This document shows positions 26,701 through 40,700 of a DNA stretch of 64,000 nt, in pieces (the stretch's first letter is position 1; each line of letters starts with the position of its first letter). The notes under the pieces are model-generated. The model saw nothing but the letters and a program-made list of their open reading frames with translations. It was not told where the DNA came from and searched no databases. Source of the DNA: Echinococcus granulosus (taxonomy: Eukaryota > Platyhelminthes > Cestoda > Cyclophyllidea > Taeniidae); contig NW_020170385.1 in assembly GCF_000524195.1 (NCBI RefSeq), positions 885,898-949,897 on the forward strand. Direction: 5' to 3'. A program made the translations under genes and the position numbers.

Positions 26701-28004
26701 TCAAAGTCGGACGTTGTGGTGGGCTTTGTTCTAAAAGAACTACTAAAAACAAGCAGTATCACCACTGGACGTAAAACAAGACTCCTAAATCTGATTACTC
26801 TGCTATCTCTTTTCACTGCTTCATAACAAACTACTTACGATAAACAGTAGATGTTTTATGCCATGCACGAAGGCTTTTACGGCTATCCGAAATACGACAC
26901 ACCTATTTGCGATGCTTATCTACGACACTTTTTGGTAGTGATAGATTCATACAGCTTACCTGAAATCAAACAAACGAAACTAATAACACTACTGGTGAAG
27001 TCGGCTTTCAGAGCTAGAAGCAAAAATGGCCTTAAGGTTGAATGATCTAACCATCACGTACTCGTACTGACATGAAACCACCTCATCAGTCTTCTCAATA
27101 ATTCATTATCAAAACATGATTCCCAATAAAGTATCAAATTAGCGATGTGCAAAACGATTGCAACTTTTATCCTTCCATCGATTTAGGCTTAAACTTGCAC
27201 TACTATCCCGAATATCCTGTTTGGACCGTGTAGAAATTTAAAAGCCCTTCGGAACCTGCACCCACACCACTTCCATGAAAAATCTTCCTTTGGCATTTTC
27301 CAGTTTAGCTAATGTAGACCACAACATGCATATCGTTTATCCTTGCAACGGAAGCATAATGTTTTTCTGAAACCAGTTGGTATCCCTGTACACATACCTA
27401 TTATCCATAGCTAAAAAAATTGTGCTAAAGTACTATTGTAACGTTAGATCCCTCAAACTATTTCGACAGTAGGCTTGGATCAGCATAACTCACAATAAAA
27501 TACATCAAAACCCTTGACAGCTTAGTAATAGCGAATAGTGGTTGTATTGTATGCTGGAATTCCTCCATCGTTATGCAACAGTTTCCCGCCACGAGATGCG
27601 CATTTCGTAAGACCGCTGCAAGTGAAAACCCGGGGGAGAGAGAGGTAACAGGTTGGATACATAAATGAATAGGTCCACTTTCTTACTAGAATGACAACAA
27701 GGCTTAAGCCGCTGTGTAGACCGGAAATCCCGATCACTCTAACCGGTTTGTCGCTCTTTGTCTATTTCAACTGGATTTATGTCGTGCATAACGCGACGAT
27801 TAAATCACTGAGCCTCGTCTTGCAGTCGCTGTGAATCAGTGACAGATGATGTTCGTCGTGCAGCATTACACCTGTGATCATACAGCATAATACTTAAATT
27901 GTCCAATAAAGAAATTGCCTTAATTGCTTTGTTTTCTACTGACCGAAGCAAAATCTAGGTAAACGACAGTGTAAGTTGTTGGAATGCAAACTTTGGAAGG
28001 TTGA
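23780..28004. other. Intergenic, mostly featureless
   Basis: About 4.2 kb without a supported gene apart from the repeat-like patch at 25430-25602. A 64-codon frame from a true ATG at 26851 (to 27045, + strand, start MFYAMHEGFYGYPKY) has no recognised domain and is not called. Confidence 0.4.
25430..25602 (+). repeat. GC-rich patch ending in (CCTA)n, likely retroposon 3' end
   Basis: A roughly 170-bp GC-rich island in AT-rich surroundings, ending abruptly in three and a half CCTA units (25589-25602). A short tandem-repeat tail is typical of 3' ends of non-LTR retroelements (established knowledge). No second copy is visible in this window, so the call rests on composition and tail only. Confidence 0.35.
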
Positions 28005-28657
28005 ATGCATCAAACTAGGCTGTGCTGCCTCGTTTATGGGAAGATTCTGTCTCTTGCAGTAATGGTATTTGAAATTTGAGTCTACAATGCAGTGAAGTGA
28101 AAACTAGAAGCCTACACCTAAGGAAGGAATAATCCTTTTCTCACAGGGGAATTTGTACTACATTTCGATGCTGACCTATGGAATCATCAAAAAGATGAGG
28201 CCTTTAAATCTTGGCGACAGGTGGGACATGGCTACTTTGTGGGAGTTGGATTGGCTATATTATCACTCACAATGGTTGCTGGGTCCTGAGGCCCAAGGGC
28301 TCAGGTGTGTTTAACAGATTTATTCTACGTAATATTTGTGATTTGATCTAGCCAAATAAAGACAACGCTTAAAGAATAAACGGTATCTTCATGAAGTGAT
28401 TTAAAAACGACCGGTGATTGGTTGTTATCTGACGATTCTCAAATTATTTGTGTCTTTTTTTATAGTTGTAACGCTTTAAAATATTTGTTCTTAATAGGGA
28501 CGAAAATGTTTCAGTTGACTTAAAAAGTCCTTTACTTTTTGTGTATTTGTACAAATGCTGTGAAGGTAAACGACCCAAACTTAAGTGGCTAATTCCAGGG
28601 AATCGTCGATACAAGCATCCAGGTGGTTTACACGATTCCTATCACCCAGATCGATAA
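28005..28657 (+). CDS. Uncertain small three-exon gene; middle exon open in two frames
   Basis: Model A: exons 28005-28058, 28147-28304, 28498-28657 join with consensus donors (GCA|GTAATG, CTCAG|GTGTGT) and acceptors (CTCACAG|G, TTAATAG|G) into a complete 123-residue frame, from MHQTRLCCLVYG to a basic tail ending GGLHDSYHPDR. Model B: the middle exon in another frame (from 28149 to a TGA at 28287) reads LHFDADLWNHQKDEAF, then a hydrophobic span GYFVGVGLAILSLTMVAG. That looks more protein-like and faintly resembles the membrane region of the mitochondrial complex I subunit NDUFB8, or COX6A, but I cannot establish this. Both cannot be coding for the same product. It could also be chance. Confidence 0.3.
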
Positions 28658-31600
28658 TTTCTGCGTTATTTAACTACATTAATAACACTTTTGGAGTTAT
28701 TTGTGAGCTAACTTTACTTGTTATTAATCAATGAAGTAGTCCTTAGCTTATCAGTAGCAATGTTTCGAATTTCAGCAAGGAAGTTGCATCGAAAATCTAA
28801 AACCAGCACCTCTTTTGAGTACGAGATGTTGTTACGATATATTTTCACGGCTCCGTGATCACGAGGTCGTTTAGTACAGCCCTTCGGTGGCGAATAGCCC
28901 CCGGCCTGTTTTAAGGCGTGTGGGTGGGTAGCTGAGAGTGCAAGTCAATGCCACCTCGACTTAAAATGCATTGTTAGGGTAAGGGGTATAGACAGTCAGA
29001 TCACTTGGCACGAAGGTTGTGGCGATTTTTGTTCAATTAACTTCGATGATAACTCATCTATCAAGATGCTGCCAGAGCCCGTCTTATTTACGACTGGATT
29101 TAGGGCTCTGCTTCACCAACACTGCCCATCATGGGCCGTACTAGTGATGCGCTCATTCAGAAATCGAGTCTTCCTGTTTTACCCAACGGCCACTTTACCA
29201 GCGCGGCGTCTGCCATGAGGGCATTGCTCGATTCACATGAACCTTTGACAATCACACTCACCGTGTGGTACGTGTAACTTTGGATTCTGGCGTAGTTCAC
29301 ACGTCCACATGTTTCGCACAACTTCAGGTCATGAATCCTCACACTGGCTAACGTCCTTCGCAAGATTCTTGCCATTAAACGAGATGAATTCCATAAATAT
29401 ACATTCGCAGACAAATCCTCAATGGCAGACGTGATATTATTTGGTCAAAATAACTTTGCACGAAATTTTGATTAAAAGGAAGTTTTTTTAACGAGTGTAA
29501 CGGGAGACCGAATTTATATTCAATAGTTCATATTTCTAGATCATTTTACGACTCCTTTGTCCACAAAGAAAGGAATTCTCTCATTGGGTTAGCATCACTG
29601 TCAGAATGCTGTGTATGTAACTCAAGTTAGCGCGGCCTCCAGTCCATTCGAAATTTTATTTTTCTAAGCTAACTTGTAAACCGATGCATGCTGAAGTGAA
29701 ACGTGCAGGGCTGCTAAAGACAATACCAAAATTTCTTATATGTATAAGCTTTACAGCAATTCCTTTCCAATCCAATTACTTTATTAATAAAGTGAAGAAA
29801 CAATAATAATCTGCCTTGAAATAAGTGAAAAATATAGTCAAGCGAAACTATCCAGCGTTTGGCGCTTTAAATTCCCGTCGATCATTTAGTAAAACCGAAA
29901 ATGGGCGTTTCTGTGGCACTGTTACCACATTCAACCACAATAGTGCACCAAACTAACTCGGAGCCATGACGCCAACTCCTCCTTTTATTTAACCTTTACC
30001 AATCCCCCCAACAGACATACCTCAATATCCAGAGCTCACAGCTGTTATGCATTTATCTTTGACCATCATCGGCTTACATGCCTGAATATCGTTGACGTGA
30101 TTGTCCACCCACTGTACCATCCCAAAGAACACCCCTTGGGAAAGCCAGATATCGTTCTTAAAGCATCGCAAGATGATGGGGCAAGACTCCATTCACTGTG
30201 CTGGAAATTTCCATTCTAAAACTATCACGCAAGTCTACCGCCAAATTTTATTTTGTTTAAATGTCATATCACCTTAGCAGTAATTCATGATCAAGAAAAT
30301 GGCATAAATTGGCACTTTGGTTGGATGCACGGTTTGCAGAAGAGGTTAGAGAAAGGCAATACAATGATAGTCGAGCCATTCAGCTGACATTGATCTCCTT
30401 TGTCATTTTGATGAATTCTGGATGGCATTAGGAACGCTTGTGAGATCGTATTAGTGGAGTAGGAGGACACGGGTGAGGTTACTGGTATAATTTATGTAAG
30501 TCATTCCGTTAAACAAATATTTTTCAATAACAGTTTCGACTATAACTTTTCACATACTTTGGCTCACGCGGTAAGGCTTCAAGTCCTCTTGTACGTTTCA
30601 AGTTCTAAGTAGGTAAATGGATATAAAGCCCTCCACCCAAACAGATAGAATAAAACTGTAGATTTAAAATACAGGAATTCGATTATGCGTAAGCTTACAC
30701 TGGATACTGGATGCTTCTCGCAACTGTGAAATTAATTCATATCCTCCCTACACATCTTCCGCCGATTAAGTTAATTCAAAGCATTAAGCATGTGCCCTTT
30801 CTGTGACACGTTTTTTGACTGAAAACTAGTAGCGCCTTAGAGTCACCTTCGTTAATCCAGCCCACTAATACGGTTGTTAAGCTTTCTGCAACAAAATTTA
30901 ATTGCAACTCGATGAGATTGTAGCTACAGCAGACATCCAGATGGTGACTTGTAGTATACCTCGAAGCTTCCCATCCAACATAATTTTTCAGAAAAATATC
31001 TACAATTAGATAAGATTATCTGGAGATTTTACCAACCTTTCCTTGACAATTTTTAAATTCAAAACACGATGTCCTGTTTCCCCACCTTCACAAAATGAAC
31101 TCCTAACTTTGGCAAAACACCACAATAGTAGACACTCACCACCCTATGCTACAACGGAATGTATCGGTAGGGCTGATCTCTGGTATCTCACTGGTACCCA
31201 ATATTTTCGACCTACAAATTGGAGTTCAATGCTACGACAGGGTCTTTAAGCGGTGCAATACTGCGTGTGCACACTTTAACTAGTAAGCCGCTTTGAGTCT
31301 GTTTAAAACCAGTTATGATGTCATAGTGGTTTATTAAGATTAATGGTTTTATGACCACTTCGGGTAAACACACCACCTAGAGGATAAGCTCTTATTCCAC
31401 CGTCTTGGTGCCAACATGTAGACCCTCCCCTAGGCACAATGGCTTCCTACTTCAGTTCTGTAGCCACAATTACCCGCACTTGGAGGAGGAGTGCTGCGCA
31501 CTGAGTTGCTAGATCAGCGGTTAGCTCTTATTTTTTTCCCTATCGGATAGTGGATTTGGCATTTTTTACAGAAATGCTCAGACATCGGAGCTATCCCTCA

Positions 31601-34600
31601 CAGAATGATGCAGAACAGAAGTTAGGAGGCGGGGGGAGGGAGGCAGAATGGAAAATCGCCTATCCATCATCTCACTATTGTTTACCGTAAGGAGCAAACG
31701 AGAATGAGAGTCTGTGTGCATGTCCGAGAGTGTTTATGCCTTGTTGGCGGTAGTGGTGGTGGCGGTAGTGTGAGTGTTTGCGCATGCATGCGTGCGTGCA
31801 TGCATGTGCGTTGACTTGTGTTATGGACGTGTGCGTGTCGGAGGCTTCCACAGTTCGACCGAGGCAGACAGCCTTGGTTCCCCCTTCAACACATCTGTGT
31901 GTGCATCAACACCCTCACACAAACGCGCATAACGCACGAACACCCATGCACGCATCATTACCATCTTCGTAGCCGCAGCAGTAATAGTCAAATCTGCGGA
32001 ACACGGATGTCAGAAACTAGCGCCAGTGAAGCCTCATTGCCTTTAAGTCTGCTTACTCGCCTTTTGAAAGCCTCATAGTAGCGTGGAACTATTTTCCTCA
32101 TGCGGTTATTCCAAATCGGAGAATTCGACCGCCGATAATAGCACCAAATGCCCCTTACCTACTGGACGAGCACCCCATTTCTGCTCAAGGGCCTCTACCA
32201 CGGCAGTTTTCAGCAAAGTCTCCTCTATCAGATTCTATGTGAGTGCTGGAATTCCATTTTAACCGTTCAGCTTGATGTACTAAAATCCAAACAGGCAGTG
32301 ACTGTATTAATTAGCATGGCTGTGATTTTCCTCACGTTTTTCCTTATTTCGAAAATGAAACATAGCTCTTTGTTTGGTTTCTGTGATTTGTTGAGTGACG
32401 TTGTAACTAAAATTGAATTAACATTATTTTGGCAATTACGATGCTATTTGGCCGTGGAAAGGTGTTGTGTCCATTATGTGGATGTTCTGCCGCGATCGCA
32501 CGGTTGATAATATTTAATAGCATATTAAATCAGTTAATCTTTTACGTCACCTTTTATCACATGGAAAGGATCCCATATAAAAACGATTAAATCACTAGGA
32601 ATGAAAAGGGTAATTTGCCAAATAATATGCCGTCGTAAGGTATTGATAACACTACGGTTCCTCGTAAACACGCATATTATCGTAAAATGTAGAACTAAAT
32701 TCGATTTGTATCTTGTCAAATATGAGTTATAACATTTAGATATGGTCAGTATAGCGTCTACTGTCAAGGCATTTGTTGCATAACGAATTGCAAATTCAAC
32801 TGGACTTCCACCTAACCGACCCATAGGTTCACGATTTCGTACTGGAGAGTTTCCTCTTCTCACCCTTATAGCAACGCTGCCATACCAATAGGGGAGCTGA
32901 TGGATGTTAATGACCCAGGATACGGGGCACTAGGGAGTGAAGTTTCAATTACTATTCATAACATTTAGATTCGAGTCTGCACGGCACACCGCGCGGTATG
33001 ATGTTAAGCAGATGAGCATTAAAAATAAGCATAACTTCGAGATTTTTAATCAACATGCATTAATGTGAAATAAAATTTGCTTGCTTTGATAGCTTCATTT
33101 TCAACAGGCGGACGTGATCGAAAGTCCTTCTCTTTGATCTGATTTTATCATCCAGGTGGACTGTGTTTACGTCTGAATTCATCATCGCTTGTCATTTATC
33201 TAGACATAATTAGACACCATCAAAACATTCTGCCTAGCTCAGAAAAGAATGCCAACCGTAATTGAATTTAATTGCAACAACATAAAATGTTTCCATGTTT
33301 TGGTAAAGCACAGCAGTTACAAACTTCCTGTTCGCATTTTCGTGGTTGGTGCACACTTGTGGTCAGAACGTGCTTACTAAAATCCCACGACGAGATTTGC
33401 TGAACCCTCAAACTGAATGACACATAGGCTTATGAGAGTAGACGAGCCTCTTGATCGTACACGCATGTCCTCAACTTAGGATACAATTAAACATTTATTC
33501 ATGTATATACGGAGAACAAACCAAACATGATGTGTAAAATTTGATCCATTTAACCATTACAGAAATCCTGAAGGAGTGAAGTCGGTTCCAGATTCCTCAT
33601 CCAGTTTATTAATTTTCCGCTTGGATGATGAAAAGCCGAAAAGGCGCTGAGGTGATTATCAAACTTCCTTGCAGAGAACTATGACAAATCAATATCCGAC
33701 TAAGAGTTTTGTTAAATTTTTAACGGCTTGGGAGGATTCTAGCTACCACGCTCTATAATCTGTAGCATTATGCACCATAAAAGAAGAAAGCGTATTAGGT
33801 GAATTGGTGCTCAGTTGATGGGTCTCAGTGTTCGGCGGCATGTTTGTGTAAAATTTTTAGGGCCTCATTCATGATTAATCGTAGGGGCTTGGGTAGTTTG
33901 GTGGTAAAAGAGCAGATTAAAGTCAAATGCAATATCAAGTGCTTACATCAACTTTTAGATTATTTGGAGCAAAATGCTAAGCGAAACATTGATTTGATTA
34001 GGTAGGCAGCAACGCGGAGATTTCATTTACCCATATGACGCAATTCACAGCATTATCAGCCGGCGATGGCCATTTAAGAAAACTCGCGGCGGCGTGTCAA
34101 ATGAGAACGCAAGTACTACTAACTACATCAGGTCACAGACTGTTTGGTGCACCCTTTGTGCTTCCTTTCGAATGGTAGATGAACAACATATAACGATGTC
34201 TGATCTTGTAGTTATAACAACCAAAGAGTGCATAAATCATTTTTAAATAGGACTGTGAATTTATTTTTAATTGCAGAAATTTATTTTTCGTGATAAGTAG
34301 TAGAGAGCAACCAAGGGGAAGCCACTCCTCATGGGTGCGAGGATCATCTATGCATCTACGGTTAGCTATTTCCCAATGTTACCATTTAAAAGATAACTTG
34401 TAATGCGACGTGCCATAAAAAGACTTGTGAATTGTGGACTAAAACACATTATTTGTGAAGCTCAGTCGAAATATATCGCAATATCCTGTAATGAACCAAA
34501 ACTCAAAGTTGTTTCCTGTTGAACAACGTCGTTTAAATTCTTCCCACATTGTTACAAATGCAGTGCTTATGCATTTCAAATAAAACGAATGCTGAAAACT

Positions 34601-34677
34601 CTATGGAATTATATTAAGGTCCATCAAATGCCGCCGATTCCAGCCGTAGCTATGACTCACCCGTTTTCCGATTTTAG
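28658..34677. other. Gene-poor intergenic stretch
   Basis: About 6 kb with no supported gene apart from the low-complexity tract near 31.6-31.9 kb. The minus-strand frame 29414-29157 is protein-like in composition (two Cys in LCETCGRV) but unrecognised. 28850-29150 is locally GC-richer and may be an old repeat. Confidence 0.4.
31619..31960. repeat. G-rich and TG/GCATGC low-complexity tract
   Basis: 31624-31644 is a run of G blocks (GGAGGCGGGGGGAGGGAGG) that could form a G-quadruplex. 31700-31830 is made of irregular TG, GGTAGTGG and GCATGCGTGC alternations, and 31900-31960 of CA-rich complementary-looking repeats. No coding role is evident. Confidence 0.5.
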
Positions 34678-34769
34678 CACTTTTGAAACTAACGTCACCA
34701 ATCCAACCGAGTTGATAACATGCCTATGTATTCACGGTAAGTGGGAGCGTCATCAACCCCTCTGTGAAC
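34678..34769 (+). CDS. Possible exon with the C-terminal half of a Sushi (CCP) module
   Basis: Bounded by an acceptor (TTTTCCGATTTTAG) and a possible donor (GAAC|GTAAAA), 92 nt. It encodes NPTELITCLCIHGKWERHQPLCE, matching the usual end of a complement-control module (Cys, Gly-x-Trp, Pro-x-Cys). Its outgoing phase 1 would fit the phase-1 exons of the membrane-protein gene at 41-44 kb, but 6 kb of intron would be needed. Low confidence; a chance match to a short motif is quite possible. Confidence 0.22.
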
Positions 34770-37700
34770 GTAAAATGTGATAACTTGATCATGGTGTCTC
34801 CATGTTTGGTAATGTGCTTAATGGTAAAGGCAGGTAAACTTCAGGGTTAATGAAGACCTACCTAGTTGCAAGTAATAACAATATCGTATTGGTCTGTTTG
34901 ATCTCAACCTTGCAACAGCGATTTGGTGAGTAGGTGTCTAGGTCAGCTTCGCGCATGGGATGTAGGACACCCATGACCTGTCTCGAGTGCTCCCTGGTCG
35001 ACTTCAATGCAGGCACGAAAAAAGCTTGGTTTTTTATAACCAATCATTTATTCACTACCTTTTCCTCATTCTTTTTCTTGTTCCATTGAGTCTTATTGCA
35101 CTTTATTAGTTGGACCAGTACTCTTTTTTAAGCTCAAACAACTTTTTTGTCATAATGGCTCCAAATCATTAAATCTACTGTTAAATAAAGTTTTATTAGT
35201 TATGTTTATGAATTGCCTTTAGAATAACACAGGGACTTGGATGATCGTTTAAACAGCATTAAGATGAATTTTATCCATCAATTTGTTTGTCAATTCACTA
35301 AAATTCTCGCTTCCTATCACACTCTAAATTAACATTACAAAGAGAATTGCAATAGGACTGATAACATTACGAGCAAAATCTACAGACACTATGCCATTCA
35401 ATAAGCCCCTTTTCCCGCACGAACATTTACATCTAGGTCCCTGGTCAGGCGGCTGTAATTGCGTCCAAAAATTTTTCCAACGTTCATCTTTGTTTTGTGT
35501 GCAATTCTAAACTGATTACGTGGCAAATAAATATATTTGCGATAGCACAGAATCCCACAACAGATCAAACCGTGGGGTTCTAGTAAAACTGAAGCATTCA
35601 AGGAATAATCGTAATTTGTCATGTATACATGGAATGGGCTTCACGTTGAATCCGTTTATTATATATTTTATTTAACAGATTTGAGGTACGATGAATTAAC
35701 TGCGGAGCTTGAAGTAGACAAAAGTTAGGTCAATTGGTGCTTTAAGTATGGCGGCATACCCTGGATTTTTTTGCATTTTTCTGAACTCACCTCCCCCATT
35801 TTAATGTCGTATGAGGAAACTAAAGTATGAATTTGCTTTATGTTTATGTGCAAGTATATGCCGTGCAAGTTTTCACGAAAACGGACATCTTTTCTGAGAA
35901 AGTAATAACTGAGTAACGCCTTATTCATGGGCAGGTTTTGGTCTTTCACAAGGTGCACCTGGTGGAAGAGGAGGAGGAGGAGGTGTGATGGCTTTACTCT
36001 GACTCACACCGCAGGCGTGACGCATCGCCCACCTGCGGGGTCCAAGGGACGCGCACGAAAAAGACATCCAAATCACCATGGCTGTACATTTTTGAAAGTG
36101 TTACAATGCGTGCCCATGGACACACAGGAACTCGGATACACCGCATGCTTTTAAAGCACCTCCGTGCTTGTCATGGCCCATGACCTTTATAATCGCCCTA
36201 ACGACCGGATGCATTCCTACAGAAATTAGACCCTCTAACAACTATGCCATACAGTGGTCTTGCTGAAAGTGAGAAGATCGTCTCTCGATGGCAAAGTCGT
36301 GAAACTTCTCGGTTTTTGTGAGAAAATGACTGTGAGAAAGGTGCATTGACTTAGCTCTAGGCGCAAAGTTAGCTGCAGCCGCTGTACCACTAGTTTGCTC
36401 TATTTTGAGAAATGCTCCGAATCATTCATTGGCAAAACATAGTTACTCTACAGTAGGGGTAAAAATCATTCGAAAGTGATTCTATTTCAAGGAGTAGAGG
36501 CATTAGCATTGTCGCATTCCTAGGGGTTTAGCTAACCCAATATTTACCACTACCCTACCGTGATAGACACCCAAAAATACAGAAGCGTGACAAAGTATTT
36601 TCGAAGTAAAAGAGTTCTTTACTGAGCTGTTTGACCACTTCCGACTTGTGAGGTCGGTAACTGGTGCTTCATCGGGGTTAGGACCTAGTGAAGGTATAAA
36701 CTTCACGTATGAGCTCCTATGGGGACAAATGCGTAACGTGGTCGTATTCACGTAAGTATTGCAATGGTGTTTACATATTAATTCAGGATTTTACGGGGCA
36801 TAATCATTAGCTGCGCACCGGTTGTGCATGCCTTATTCTCCACAATGTAGCCCTCGGGATATGTCAAATACTATTACTCGATTGCAGTTGCCCAATCACT
36901 TATGACTCTAGCCCACATTTGTATACCCGGTGCCAAGCATAAAATCCCATACCATCGGAATTACTTTTCTCAATCCCGTAAGGGAATGCTGAAAACATCA
37001 GACATTATAAATTCACATTGAAAATAAAGGATAGTGAAATAAAATACATTTACCAATTAATCTTCCTGGAATTCCCGAATCAAACAAATTGTTGATATGC
37101 AAGAAAACGGAGATTTGTGTGACCTCTTCATAGGCAATTTAAATGCTGACATGGTCAAATGTATCTACAGGTCGTGGAAATCCAACAGGTGGATTGGGTT
37201 ATCTCGCCAAATGCCTTGCTATAATTGGGAGCACATATTCGGAGTAGATTCAAAAGTCAATAAATTTCCCATCTTGCTTGTTAATAATGAATGTGCTCTA
37301 GGAATGATGAAAAATCGCCTAATAACTAATATATCACACTGACACAATCATTCCAGAATATCTTGTCGAAAGTGCGATTTTTCGTATCCATTTTACTTTA
37401 TGGTTATCCAATGTCTCTATATTCTCTCTACCATCCTTCTAGAGGAGAATATACAGGTTTTGAATGGGAAATGCTTTTGTATTCGATGCAATCTACTCAG
37501 TGGTTATTCACCTGGAGGGCGCCTCATTGAGTTGAGCATTAATTCTGTCATCCACAGATTGAAGAGGCTTTTCGGAACTAGTACAGATAATACATGATAT
37601 TTTAATAGCTCACATTAAGCGTCTGATATCTCAAAGATTTTTTTTCACAACTGATGGCACGCATCCATGGAAAGCGAGGCAAGTAATCACCCAGCCTACG

Positions 37701-40700
37701 AACAGGAGTAGTGTGCATTTACTGTGCATTTATTCTGGTCCTAAGTTTTAATTTTAGTGGAATTTCGGATTGAGGAAGTTGCAGTAGTTAAAGCGCGAAT
37801 TTTTGTTTAACTCATACATTAACTGGAGAAATTATTTTCACTTTATTTAAGTTATTTAACGAGTGTAGCATTTATGAGTTTTAAGTGAACGAAAGAGTAG
37901 GTGGCGATTGACATATAGACGTTTTTAATATTTCACAATCCTTTAGCAGGAACATGAATCGGCTTCTATTTCCAATCAAATACATGTAACCTAGGTGGAA
38001 GCTTCAGAAAATAGACAAAAATACTGTGTTTAGAAATTGTTTAAGATGTGTTCGATACCGAAAAAGTGACGAAGAGAGGGTAGAAGGAAAAGGGTGAAGT
38101 CACAAACCAACTGTGTAGTATGTTTTTTCAAAGTGCCCACGTTTTTGCAAGGCATTAGTCTCATCAAAAGTATGTCTATGTCGATGACTAAACCGGGAGT
38201 TGTAGGGACGGAATGGGAGGGAGAGGAGGAGAAATATTTCCACACATATGCCTTGAATACCACTAGCGCTATAGCCACAAAATACACATTCGCGCGTAAC
38301 ATGTCACCCCAAGCATGTGCCCACAAGTAGCAAAAATCTTTGTATACAGGCTTTTTACCCCGCTGCTCGGACACTGCTGTCAGTTTCTCCCGCACATTCC
38401 TTCAGACCCATTATTCAACTATGGAACAACAGACGCGCGGATGCAGTCGTCTTGTGGAATGTCTCCGCTAATTTGCGACGGAATTGCAAACGCACGCATA
38501 TTTCCGAAAATGAATAATGCCATTACCAAAACTGTAATATTGCACTCGGACATCAATGCGCTTTTCTTGCTGAAGATGTACCAGGTCTTGCAACAACATC
38601 GTCTAAACATTCTGGATCATGTGAAAAAGTAGTATAACGAAGCTGTGCTCACTTAAGTGAAATGTTCTTTTTCTTCTCCCCAGTACTTTGTAATCGGTTG
38701 CAGATTAAAGTCTAGAACCGATACAATTTCATTTATGATTTCTCTTTCGTATTTTCGCATCGGAAAAATATTTATAAAGCACCTAATGAAGATTCTCTTC
38801 GTTCAACACCCAAACGGTAGAACTCAATTCATGCAGAAAGGCTTTTTAATCCCTAGGCCAGATCTAATGCTTTTCCTGAAGTCCACCAAAAGTGAACCGA
38901 ATGCAAGCATAACTCTCTGGGATTAACTTACAGTTTGAAAGTGTAAAATGTGATGAAGGGCTTTTTTGACTACGACACAATTCGAGTGAAAATAATCTAC
39001 TCTCAAATTATATTCATGCTTAATGGAATTGCCTTTTAGCACTGTCAGTTCATTCATAGTCTTTGCCACTTTCCTTAATCATTTCAACGTGGCTGACTAC
39101 ATTCATGGACTTTACCCTCGATACGCTCGAAATGGTGGAAGGCTTTCTACTAATAATTCATTATAATCATTCAGAGGATACTTACAAACGTATGTGTAAT
39201 AAGCGTCAACTCCCCTATTTGAATGCCCTTTTCACCGGCCACTTAATAGGACTTTCGTATCCATAGTGGAAAATGTAACGGCAGGCTTTATGGTTTGTCG
39301 CAGAATAAGGTGTCATGTCATGCTTCTAAATTCATCTGTGCTGACAAGCCATGATGTGCAGATGATTAAAATACCCATATTATGATGGTTCGGAGTATTT
39401 ACACCTACATGAGCCATGATTTTCACTTTTGTTGATTGTTGATAATACCTTTGAGCAATTACCACAGTGACCTAAAGTGCGAACTTGACTGAACAGGGTG
39501 TGAACCGATTTGTTTTACGCCAAAAGCACTTTGTAGTTTTCTCGCTGCTCTCAAACTTGACATTTGGCTTGTAAAATGGCGCAATTTTGCTTTCTCAACT
39601 CCTCATAAAGCTGGTTTTAAAAAACAGTTCGATATCGAATAATCCTGGCGATTTGAAAGTAAGCAGTTTTTTATTTCATTTCGAAAAATCTGTGCATTTT
39701 AGAGTTTCGGATCGATGTACCAGAATAAATGAAGGTGCTTCATGTAGCTAACAATTTCACTAAGAGCGTTGGTTTTTTGCAAACTTTGCATTGCTCTATC
39801 AGATATGCATTGACCAATTGAATAAATTTGGATAAGGTCTTCAGCGAATGTGCTTGCATTCCTGTGCTTTCCTACTATCAATTAAACACATTTTCATCGG
39901 TAAAAAGCAAATACAACTCCTAGAGTTAAAGAAATGTAAAAGTTTGTCTTAATTTAGTCCACTGTCTACCTTGGAGCTTCAACGACGGTCAAACCATTAG
40001 TCGGCTTTGCTGATGTGTGAAAACATAAGCTGTTGTGCATCGTCTGCATTCAAAAAGACTATTTATATACGTAGAATATTTATTGAGTCCTTTCCATTCT
40101 CACGCAAAGAAACAGCACTTTTCTTGAGTTTGATGATGTTCTTTGATAGATAGACCACCATATTGCAAACAAATGATCATGGACAGTGAAGTAAAAAATT
40201 CAAAATTTACCGGATTAAGTCTGATCGCGGTGGGTGAAGTCTGTGCTAGCTACTCCCATTTCTAAGAAGGATTTTCTAATGCATCTCTGGTAGTACAACA
40301 CAGATATTGCATGTTTATTTCCCCGAAATCAGTTGGTTATGAGTAATTGGGGATGGCATTATGATGCAAATCAGGTCTTTGATAGGGTCGGCAGGGCTCC
40401 TCAGCATAAAATTTTGTGTAGATTCAAAACCGGTTAGTGTGTCGAGGGCTTGCGTGATTACAGGTTCCCATGACTCACGACGACATTCAATGAGTCACTG
40501 GAAAGTTACGTTCGTGTAGGAGCATCGTTGAAGTATGAAAAAAGACTAATGCAACAAAAAAGGTGAAAGCATAGAACGCAAGGCTTAAGTTTAGCAAACT
40601 GCACTGACTTGTTCACTGTGACTAAGTTTTTCGCCTAACCCATTTTTTCTGCTCAAAGAAAAACTCATTTATCCTATTTGTCGAAAGGCGACAACAGAGT

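Noticed and set aside
29157..29414. Minus-strand 85-codon frame with LCETCGRV
   Set aside because: Protein-like composition but no family match and no splice context; could be an old repeat.
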